A model generated the notes under the pieces. That model was not told where the DNA came from, made no database searches, and saw only the letters and a program-made list of their open reading frames with translations. Made by a program: the position numbers and the translations under genes. Shown here piece by piece: positions 1 to 7,700 of a DNA stretch of 30,043 nt. Numbering within the stretch: the first letter of the stretch is position 1; each line of letters opens with the position of its first letter. Where the stretch lies: the NCBI GenBank assembly GCA_041738285.1, contig JBGSQB010000063.1:1-30043 (forward strand), written 5' to 3'. The DNA comes from SZUA-521 sp041738285 (GTDB lineage Bacteria; Pseudomonadota; Gammaproteobacteria; Pseudomonadales; Azotimanducaceae).

Positions 1-400
1 CGCCGCCGGGCGCGCGGCCGCGCACCCCGATGTAGTGCACGCCGGTGGTGACGAACTGCACCTGGAAATCGAGCTGGGGGCTGTTGGCTGCGTAGTTGGA
101 GCCGTTGTTGGCTCCGATGTCCGGGGACGCGAGCATCACGCCCGTACCGGAGAAGCCCGCGTTGGGTGATGGCTGCAGCAGCCACTGGTGCGCGCCGCGC
201 GCGATGCGGGCGGTGTAGTTCTCGGCTTCCATCGAGACAATGAACTGACTGCCGCTGTCCTGCAGGAATGCGGCGGTCGCCTCGACAGACCCCAAGCCGA
301 GGACCATGGCCAACGCATAGGCGCGCGCACGGCACGCGTACGCGCACGCATGGCGCGTGCGACGCACGATGCGCGCATGCTGCACCGGACGACGGCTCAC
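1..400 (-). CDS. Partial secreted protein with a GH115_C-like carbohydrate-binding module
   Basis: The gene runs off the left edge, so only the N-terminus is visible. After a long Arg/His/Ala-rich leader comes a hydrophobic stretch (ALAMVLGLGS) and a likely signal cleavage near EATA-AF. The mature part opens FLQDSGSQFIVSMEAENY, then has FSGTGVMLASPD, a SPQLDFQVQF strand and HYIGVRG. This matches, in the same order, the first half of the module found three times in the SGNH protein at 4705-8397, but is clearly diverged from it. The module resembles the C-terminal beta-sandwich of GH115 enzymes (from memory). No ATG gives a complete signal peptide: the ATG at 307 would leave no charged region. 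I chose the GTG at 400 because a G-rich Shine-Dalgarno-like stretch precedes it; GTGs at 385 and 367 are alternatives. Catalytic function, if any, lies outside the window. It is divergent from the epimerase gene. Confidence 0.7.
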   Translation of the reverse strand, partial: MSRRPVQHARIVRRTRHACAYACRARAYALAMVLGLGSVEATAAFLQDSGSQFIVSMEAENYTARIARGAHQWLLQPSPNAGFSGTGVMLASPDIGANNGSNYAANSPQLDFQVQFVTTGVHYIGVRGRAPGG

Positions 401-596
401 CGCTGCCCCCCAACGACCTTCGGATCCTTGCGCGAGTCTAGGGGTTCGGCAGTGAGAAGTAGGTCTCGATTTTGTAATAGCTGGCCGCCACGCGTCCGTC
501 CATTCGACCTGACCGGCACGGTGCGTTTTGCTACATGATCGAAACAGTGTTCGCGGCGCGTGTGGCTAGAATTGGCGCGCGAGTTCAGGAGACGCC
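401..596. promoter_or_regulatory. Divergent intergenic region between the partial secreted gene and the epimerase gene
   Basis: This 196-bp gap separates two divergent starts and must hold promoters for both directions. A -10-like TAGAAT lies at 567-572, 25 bp before the epimerase ATG, but no convincing -35 is found at 16-18 bp spacing. CAGGAG just before the ATG at 597 is a good ribosome binding site. No gene is supported here. Confidence 0.3.
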
Positions 597-1181
597 ATGA
601 TTTTCACGGAAACGAAGCTGCGCGGGGCTTACATCGTCGACCTCGAGCGGCGCGAGGACGAGCGCGGATTCTTCGCGCGCGCGTTCTGTCAGCACGAATT
701 CGAAGCCCTCGGCCTCAAACCGATGGTGGCGCAGACCAACATCGCCTCGAATCGCAAGGCCGGCACGTTGCGCGGCATGCACTTTCAGTACCCGCCGGCG
801 GCCGAGACCAAACTGATCCGCTGTCCGCGCGGTGCGATCCTGGATGTCATCGTCGACCTGCGACCGGAGTCGCCGACGTTTCTCGAGCACGTTGCCGTGG
901 AGCTGAGCGAGGACAACGGTCGCGCGCTGTATGTGCCCGAGCGCTTCGCGCATGGCTATCTGTGCCTTGCGGATGCAACGGACACGATCTATCAGGTGGG
1001 CGAGTTCTACGCACCCGGATTCGAAGGCGGCCTGCGATTCGACGACCCGGACCTCGACCTGCCGTGGACGACACCCGTCACGGTCGTGTCGGAAAAAGAT
1101 CGAGCCTGGCCCGATCTGCGTGGGTTGCGATCACAGATCGTGAGCAAGATGGCGACGACCCGACAGGAGAGCGCAGCGTGA
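597..1181 (+). CDS. rfbC: RmlC-family NDP-4-keto-sugar 3,5- (or 3-) epimerase
   Basis: This 194-residue protein is a full-length cupin epimerase of the dTDP-4-dehydrorhamnose 3,5-epimerase family. It would epimerise C3 and/or C5 of a nucleotide 4-keto-6-deoxy sugar in the cytoplasm. The active-site histidine is in RGMHFQ (His62), Lys72 follows in TKLIRCPRG, and the general-acid tyrosine position is Tyr132 in TIYQVGEFY. VPERFAHGYL and RFDDPDLDLPW are family signatures. Normal RmlC has a Tyr-Lys-Thr-Thr-Asp stretch where this protein reads YQVGE, so substrate or specificity (3-only versus 3,5) may differ. No rmlA, rmlB or rmlD is in the window, so the rhamnose pathway is not shown and the symbol denotes family only. 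The ATG has CAGGAG 5 bp upstream. The stop overlaps the GTG start of the next gene, implying translational coupling. Confidence 0.88.
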   Translation: MIFTETKLRGAYIVDLERREDERGFFARAFCQHEFEALGLKPMVAQTNIASNRKAGTLRGMHFQYPPAAETKLIRCPRGAILDVIVDLRPESPTFLEHVAVELSEDNGRALYVPERFAHGYLCLADATDTIYQVGEFYAPGFEGGLRFDDPDLDLPWTTPVTVVSEKDRAWPDLRGLRSQIVSKMATTRQESAA

Positions 1182-2491
1182 TCATCATCGACAATGCACT
1201 GAAAGCACGCGAAGCACGCGGTGAACCGATCCGGGTCGGCATGATTGGTGCCGGCTTCATGGGCGCTGGCCTCGCCAATCAAATGGTGAACTCGGTGGTT
1301 GGCATGCGCCTGGTGGCGATTTCGAACCGCCACGTGGAACGCGCAGCCGCCGCATACCGCGACGCCGGCGTAGCGCCGACAACCGTCGCGAGCCAGGGAC
1401 AACTCGAAGACGCCATTCGCGCCAAGCGTCCAGCCGTTACCGAAGATGCGATGCTGTTGTGTCGCAGCGAACAGATCGATGTACTCATAGACGTGACCGG
1501 CGCAGTGGAGTTCGGCGCGCATGCGGTGCTGGAAGCGTTCGCCCACCGCAAACACGTCGTGCTCATGAATGCCGAACTCGACGCGACCGTCGGCCCGATT
1601 CTGCAGACCTACGCGAACAAAGCAGGCGTCATCCTGACCGCGTGCGATGGTGATCAGCCTGGCGTGCAGATCAACTTACATCGATACGTGACCGGGCTCG
1701 GATTGATTCCGCGACTGATGGGTAACATCAAGGGCCTGCAGGATCGCTACCGCACGCCCACCACGCAAAAGGCGTTCGCGGAACGCTGGGGACAGAACCC
1801 GTCGATGGTCACGAGCTTCGCGGACGGATCGAAGATCTCGTTCGAACAGGCGATCGTTGCCAACGCCACCGGCATGACGGTGGCCAAACGCGGCATGCTG
1901 GGCTTCGACCACAGCGGACATGTGGATGAACTCACCACCCGCTACGATATCGATGAACTGCGCAGTCTCGGTGGCATCGTCGACTACGTGGTTGGTTCGA
2001 AGCCGAGCCCGGGCGTGTTTTGTCTCGCCGAGCACACCGACCCCAAACAGCGCCACTATCTGAACCTGTACAAACTTGGCGAAGGGCCGCTGTACAGCTT
2101 CTATACGCCTTGGCACCTCTGTCACTTCGAGGTGCCCAATACGGTGGCGCGGGTTGCACTCTTCAATGACGCCGCCGGTGTGCCGCTCGGCGGCGCATAC
2201 GTGGAAGTGTGCGCGCTCGCCAAGCGTGATCTGCGTGCCGGTGAAGTGCTGGACGACTACGGCGAGTACATGACCTACGGTGAAGCCGAGCGCGCGGACG
2301 TCATGCGCCGCGATCGCCTCCTGCCCGAAGGCATCGTTGCCGGCTGCCGCTTGAAGCGGGCCATCGCGAAAGACGAAGCGATTACCTATGACGACGTGGA
2401 GCTGCCGGCGGGCCGTCTGGTCGACCGGTTGCGCGCCGAGCAGGACGCCGTGTTTGCGCCGACGCCTCAGTCGGTGCGCGCATCGGCGTAG
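1178..2491 (+). CDS. NAD(P)-dependent oxidoreductase with C-terminal SAF domain
   Basis: The product has 437 residues. The N-terminal Rossmann fold is shown by VGMIGAGFMGAG, residues 20-31, with the dinucleotide-binding GxGxxG. The middle resembles homoserine-dehydrogenase-like oxidoreductases (HVVLMNAELDATVG, then LTACDGDQPG). From about residue 345 a SAF domain follows: AKRDLRAGEVLDDYGEY and later CRLKRAIAKDEAITYDDVEL, the fold also seen in sialate synthases and antifreeze proteins. Proteins of this architecture occur beside sugar epimerases and methyltransferases in polysaccharide loci, where they may reduce or oxidise a keto-sugar nucleotide; that role is inference. The open frame extends upstream to about 560, but that part overlaps the epimerase gene in another frame. 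I therefore chose the GTG at 1178, which overlaps the epimerase stop (GTGA) and follows a CAGGAGAG ribosome binding site. Confidence 0.85.
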   Translation: MIIIDNALKAREARGEPIRVGMIGAGFMGAGLANQMVNSVVGMRLVAISNRHVERAAAAYRDAGVAPTTVASQGQLEDAIRAKRPAVTEDAMLLCRSEQIDVLIDVTGAVEFGAHAVLEAFAHRKHVVLMNAELDATVGPILQTYANKAGVILTACDGDQPGVQINLHRYVTGLGLIPRLMGNIKGLQDRYRTPTTQKAFAERWGQNPSMVTSFADGSKISFEQAIVANATGMTVAKRGMLGFDHSGHVDELTTRYDIDELRSLGGIVDYVVGSKPSPGVFCLAEHTDPKQRHYLNLYKLGEGPLYSFYTPWHLCHFEVPNTVARVALFNDAAGVPLGGAYVEVCALAKRDLRAGEVLDDYGEYMTYGEAERADVMRRDRLLPEGIVAGCRLKRAIAKDEAITYDDVELPAGRLVDRLRAEQDAVFAPTPQSVRASA

Positions 2492-2545
2492 GGGACACAA
2501 CAACGGCAGCACACAGGCGAAGCGAAACGCAGCAAGGAGAGATGA

Positions 2546-3307
2546 ATGGCGTTGGGATTGCGGCAGCGACTACAGGGAACTGGCGTCGACAAACTGGTTC
2601 GCTATGCCACGAGCGCAGACTACCGCTACGAGCGGCGTGTTGCCGGTGAGGTGCTCGCCGGCATTCCGCGCGCTCGCCTGGCGGAAATCCAGGCGCAGTT
2701 CGCCGTGGAAGATCCCGGCGAGGCGGGCGCCAACATCGGGCACGCGACGACGCGCAAATATCTCGAAGCGCGCACCTGGCTCGAAAACGCGGTACAGCGT
2801 GTCACCGCAATTGATCTGAACACCCGCAGCCCCATCTCCGTGCTGGACCTCGGCTGCGGCGCCGGCTGGTTCCTGGCAGTGGCGCGCCACTTCGGTCATC
2901 GCGTGATGGGTTTGGATCTGGGCGAGAACCGCATGTACAACGCGCTGATCGAGATGCTCGAGATCGACCGTGTCGTCCATGCGATAACCCCTTTTCAGCC
3001 GCTGCCGGACGTTGGCCAGCAGTTCGATCTGGTCACCGGCTACATGGTCTATTTCAACTTCTATCACGCAAAGGATCAGCCGCCGTCGCCATGGGGCATC
3101 GAGGAGTGGACGTACTTTCTGGGCGACGTAGAGCGCTTGCTTGCGCCCAACGGTCGCCTGCGCTTGGAGCTGAATCGCGGTCCGCGCTATCTGGGCCTGC
3201 GCCCAGAGGACGAGTATTTGCCCGATGCAACGGCCGCGGCGCTGCGTCGACTGCCGGGTGTCACGGTGACGCCGTCGAAGGGCGTGGTCGAGTTGGTCCG
3301 GGGGTAA
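2546..3307 (+). CDS. Class I SAM-dependent methyltransferase
   Basis: This 253-residue cytoplasmic protein has the SAM-binding motif I VLDLGCGAGWF at residues 99-109, followed by the acidic end of strand 2 in VMGLDLGENR. A motif IV-like stretch follows in FDLVTGYMVYFNFY and a strand 5/6 region in ERLLAPNGRLRLELN. The target is not identifiable; the position just after an epimerase and an oxidoreductase suggests O-, N- or C-methylation of the same sugar (inference). The start is the ATG at 2546 with AAGGAGAG about 6 bp upstream. A second ATG at 2542 is out of frame and too close to the ribosome binding site. The next gene begins 5 bp after the stop. Confidence 0.85.
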   Translation: MALGLRQRLQGTGVDKLVRYATSADYRYERRVAGEVLAGIPRARLAEIQAQFAVEDPGEAGANIGHATTRKYLEARTWLENAVQRVTAIDLNTRSPISVLDLGCGAGWFLAVARHFGHRVMGLDLGENRMYNALIEMLEIDRVVHAITPFQPLPDVGQQFDLVTGYMVYFNFYHAKDQPPSPWGIEEWTYFLGDVERLLAPNGRLRLELNRGPRYLGLRPEDEYLPDATAAALRRLPGVTVTPSKGVVELVRG

Positions 3308-3311
3308 ACGC

Positions 3312-4475
3312 GTGACAGGCGGCATAGCCGTTCCGATGGCGCAAGCGTCAGGCGGACGACACGGCTCACCAGACGTCGCCAAAATCAAACTGTGCATCGT
3401 GTCTCCTTGGCACTGGGCGTCTCAATTGGGCGGTGCCGAGTACCAGATGCAGTTGCTCGCGAGCGAACTTGCGAAGCGCGGCCGGCACGAAGTCAGCTAT
3501 CTCGCGCGGCATATTGAGCCGAGTGGTCCGGCGGCGAAGCAGGCGAACGTGCAGGTCGCGAAACCTGGACGCATCAACCGGTATGGCCTGTTCTTTGACA
3601 GCGTTGGTCTCTACCGAGCGTTGAGGCGGTTGCGTCCCGACGTGATCTACCAGCGCGTGGGCTGTTCCTACACGGGCGTCGTGGCGCTTTATGCGCGCCG
3701 ATTCGGCTGTCGCGCGGTCTGGCACGTCGCCCACGATGGGGATGTGGTCCCTGAGACGCCTGCGCTACGTCGCGATGTTGCGTTCCGATTCGTAGAGAAG
3801 AAGGCGCTTGAGTTTGGATTGAGGTCGGTTGAATCGATCGTCGTGCAGACTGCGAGCCAGGCTGAGCTCCTCTTCAAGCACTACGATCGGCGCGCTTCGG
3901 TTCAGATCGGGAATTTCCATCCGCTGCCGACCGAGACGATCGACAAATCCAGTCTCCCACTGACTGTGCTGTGGGTGGCAAACCTCAAGGCAATCAAACA
4001 GCCCGAGATTTTCGTGCGCCTCGCCGGGGATCTAGGGGCTATTCGCGACGTACGGTTCCTCATGCTGGGTAAGGCAGACAGCAATAGCACGCGTCAGAGC
4101 GCGTTTCTCGCTGACGTTGCCGCAACTGGGAATTTGCATTACCTGGGCTCCGTGTCCCAGGCCGAAGTGAACCAGCACTTCGCGACCGCGCACCTGCTCG
4201 TGAACACGAGCGTAGTCGAAGGGTTTTCCAACACCTTCATTCAGGCATGGATGCGCAAGGTGCCGGTGCTGAGCCTTTCCGTTGACCCCGACGGCGTCAT
4301 TGCGCAGCACGGGCTCGGCCTGGTGGGCGGTGACTATCCGTCACTGCTGAGCAACACGCGCCAACTGCTCGAGAACGATGCGGTTCGCACGCAAATGGGC
4401 GAACGGGCGCAGGCTTATGCGCTCGCCAATCACTCGATGACAAACGTCGACCGGCTCATCGAACTGCTCAGCTAA
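3312..4475 (+). CDS. Glycosyltransferase family 4 with Q in the EX7E motif
   Basis: This protein of up to 387 residues has the two-Rossmann GT-B layout. The acceptor-side N-domain starts with KLCIVSPWHWASQLGGAEYQ, including the glycine-rich GGAE loop. The donor domain begins near VLWVANLKAIKQPE and has the signature EGFSNTFIQAWMRKVPVL. The usual EX7E pair reads E...Q here; this form recurs in a branch of GT4 as far as I recall, so activity is not excluded. It would transfer an activated sugar to a lipid-linked or sugar acceptor at the inner face of the membrane. The GTG at 3312 is the earliest start; an ATG at 3336 fits the fold equally well and would drop a polar leader. It is the fourth gene of the left plus-strand run. 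Confidence 0.85.
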   Translation: MTGGIAVPMAQASGGRHGSPDVAKIKLCIVSPWHWASQLGGAEYQMQLLASELAKRGRHEVSYLARHIEPSGPAAKQANVQVAKPGRINRYGLFFDSVGLYRALRRLRPDVIYQRVGCSYTGVVALYARRFGCRAVWHVAHDGDVVPETPALRRDVAFRFVEKKALEFGLRSVESIVVQTASQAELLFKHYDRRASVQIGNFHPLPTETIDKSSLPLTVLWVANLKAIKQPEIFVRLAGDLGAIRDVRFLMLGKADSNSTRQSAFLADVAATGNLHYLGSVSQAEVNQHFATAHLLVNTSVVEGFSNTFIQAWMRKVPVLSLSVDPDGVIAQHGLGLVGGDYPSLLSNTRQLLENDAVRTQMGERAQAYALANHSMTNVDRLIELLS

Positions 4476-4704
4476 GCGGATCGGCCCCGGTCCATAGGTT
4501 ACAAAACGCATACAAAACCGGCACGGCGCATCACTACTATGGTGTGACGCAGGTGCCTCCCGTTGGCGGCGCTATGGCGTGCTCGTCCCTCACGTGGGGC
4601 GAGGGGCTCGGTTGGACGACGAGATTACGTGGCAGGGCTGACAGGGCTTTCAGCAAAGGAGTGCTGCACGCGTTGGGGGCTGAGGTTCGGAGCCGTGCAT
4701 CGGC
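4476..4704. promoter_or_regulatory. Intergenic region before the large SGNH gene
   Basis: This 229-bp gap probably holds the promoter for the secreted SGNH gene. TTACAAAACG lies at 4499-4508; the same ten bases recur at 27065-27074 in the other large high-GC gap. A TACTAT box at 4535-4540 is 30 bp from the TTACAA, too far for a sigma-70 pair. A short TGCAT/ATGCA dyad spans 4696-4709 across the start codon. No gene is supported. Confidence 0.25.
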
Positions 4705-7700
4705 ATGCAGTATTCAGCAGTACATCGACCACGACGCGCGTGCCTTGGTGCGCGGCGGCGCCTGACGGGCGCCGCATGGCCCACATGGCGTAGTTGGCTG
4801 CTCGGCGTCTGCGCACTGGTGGCGGCTTGCCCGCTCAGTGCCGCCCCATTTCTTCAGGACAGCGGCCCGCAAGGCCTGGTGTCGATGGATGCCGAGAGCT
4901 TTGCGAGCAACACCCCGCAAGGTTCGGACAGTTGGGTGGTGGTGGCGGCACCCGTACCCGGCTTTGCCGGCAGCGGCGTGATGGACACGGCGCCGAACGA
5001 CGGCACCAACAATTCCACGAACTTCGTCACCCTGAGTCCGCGGCTGGACTTTCAGGTGCAGTTTCTGAATGCCGGCACCCACTACGTGTGGGTGCGTGGA
5101 TTGGCGGCAGGCGGCGGTCACAACTCACTGCACGTGGGCTTGAACGGTCAGGCCGTGAGCAGCAGTACGGCGATCACGCTGAACGTCACCTCGAACTACG
5201 TCTGGAGCAGTGGCGCCAACACCATCACGATTCCATCAGCCGGATTGCACACGATCAACGTGTGGATGCGCGAAGACGGCACCCAGTTCGACAAACTGGT
5301 GTTGACCACCAGCGCCGGCTACACACCGAGCGGCACAGGACCCGCCGAAAGTCCGCGCACCGGTGGCGGTAACAATGCACCGATTGCGCGCGACGATGCA
5401 TTCAGCGTGACCCAGGATACGAACAACAACGCGCTCGCGGTGCTCGCGGACAACGGCAGCGGTGTCGATACCGACCCCGACAATGATCCCCTGACGGTAA
5501 CGGCGGTGGGGACGCCGAGCGGCAGTGGCACGGCCGTGATCAATGGCGCAAGCGATGGTCTGCTGTATACGCCCGCGCCGGGATTTACCGGCCAGGAGAC
5601 CGTCAGCTACACGATTGGCGATGGCAACGGCGGCTTCGATTCGGCAACGGTGACGGTCACCGTTACCGCGCCCGTGGGTGGGGGCGGTGCGTTCCAGCAG
5701 GACGGGGGCGCACAGGGCATCGTGTCGATGGATGCCGAGAACTTCAGCAGCAACACCCCGCAAGGTTCGGACAGTTGGGTGGTGGTGGCCGCACCGGTGC
5801 CCGGCTTTGCCGGCAGCGGCGTGATGGACACGGTGCCGAACGACGGCACCAACCATTCGGCGAACTTCGTCACGCTGAGTCCGCGGCTCGACTTTCAGGT
5901 GCAGTTTCTGAATGCCGGCACGCACTACGTTTGGGTTCGTGGGTTGGCCACCGGTGGCGGTCACAACTCATTGCACGTGGGCTTGAACGGTCAGGCCGTG
6001 AGCAGCAGCACCGCGATCACGCTGAACGTCACCTCGAACTACGTCTGGAGCAGTGGCGCCAACACGATCACGATTCCATCAGCCGGATTGCACACGATCA
6101 ACGTCTGGATGCGCGAAGACGGCACGCAGTTCGACAAACTGGTGCTGACCACCAGCGCCGGTTACACCCCGACTGGCGCGGGACCCGCCGAAAGTCCGCG
6201 CACCGGTGGCGGCAACAATCCGCCGATTGCGCGCGACGATGCCTTCAGCGTGACTCTGGATACGAACAACAACGCACTTGCCGTGCTCGTGGACAACGGC
6301 AGCGGCGCAGACACCGATCCCGACACGGATCCGTTGACGGTGACGGCGGTGGGATCACCGAGTGGCAGCGGCACGGCCGTGATCAATGGCGCAAGCGACG
6401 GTGTGCTGTATACGCCCGCGCCGGGGTTCACTGGCCAGGAGACCTTTAGCTACACGATTGGCGATGGCAACGGCGGCTTCGATTCGGCGACGGTGACGGT
6501 GACCGTGACTGCCATTGGCGGCGGCAACAATCCACCGATTGCGCGCAACGACGCCGTCAGCGTGACCCAGGATACGCACGACAACGCACTCGCCGTACTC
6601 GTGGACAACGGCAGCGGCGCGGACACCGATCCCGATGTCGATCCGTTGACGGTAACGGCGGTGGGCACGCCGAGCGGAAGTGGCACAGCAGTGATCAATG
6701 GCGCAAACGATGGTGTGCTGTATACGCCCGCAGCGGGATTCATCGGCCAGGAGACGTTCAGCTACACCATTGGCGATGGCAATGGCGGCTTCGATTCGGC
6801 GACAGTGACAGTCGTTGTCATTGCACCTGTCGGTGGCGGCGGTGCATTTCAGCAGGACGGTGGCGCGCAGGGATTGGTGTCGATGGACGCCGAGAACTTT
6901 GCCAGCAACACCCCGCAAGGTTCTGATAGTTGGGTGACGGTCGCCACGCCGGCGCCGGGCTTCGCGGGCACGGGTGTGATGGACACGGTGCCGAACGACG
7001 GCACCAACCAATCCGCCAACTTCGTGACCTTGAGCCCACGGCTCGACTTCCAGGTGCAGTTTCTCAATGCCGGCACGCACTACGTGTGGGTGCGTGGACT
7101 GGCCACGGGTGGTGGTCACAACTCGCTGCACGTGGGATTGAACGGTCAGGCCGTGAGCAGCAGTACGGCGATCACGCTGAACGTCACCTCGAACTACGTC
7201 TGGAGCAGTGGCGCCAACACGATCACGATTCCATCAGCCGGATTGCACACGATCAACGTCTGGATGCGTGAAGATGGCACCCAGTTCGACAAACTGGTGT
7301 TGACCACCAGCGCGGGCTACACGCCGAGCGGCGTAGGTCCGGCCGAGAGCCCTCGATCCACCAGTTGTGTGGTGTTCCCGTCCATCACCATCAGCACGCC
7401 TGAGGTTGGCCACCTGCAGACGAGCGGAGCGCTGGCAGTTGACACGCTCACCTGCAGTGCCGCTTCCCTGCCGCCGGGATGGGGCGTCAAGTTCCTGCGC
7501 GACGGCGGACTGAGCCAGGGCGGCGACGAGAGCTTCGATTATTCGGCGCCATTCAGCGCATCGTTTGGCGGCCCCGGCATCGGCGAGCATCAGCTCGAAG
7601 CGCAGATCGTGGATGCAAGCGGCGCCCGCGTGCCGGGTGCGCGCACCCAGCACCAGATCAACCGCGTGGGGGTCGGTGACTACTACGTCGCCATCGGCGA

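Noticed and set aside
560..1177. Upstream extension of the SAF-domain oxidoreductase frame
   Set aside because: This part overlaps the epimerase gene in another frame and encodes arginine-rich text without family motifs. The GTG at 1178 with a good ribosome binding site begins exactly before the Rossmann fold.
1676..2512. 278-codon antisense frame opposite the SAF oxidoreductase
   Set aside because: It lies entirely opposite a well-supported gene and has no domain motif.
5371..6825. Repeats as a CRISPR or tandem satellite array
   Set aside because: The units are 300 and 510 bp, in frame, and encode folded modules of one protein; there is no short repeat-spacer pattern.
5236..7131. Antisense frames across the repeated modules
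   Set aside because: They repeat because the coding repeat repeats. Composition is Arg/His/Gly-rich and no start site is supported.
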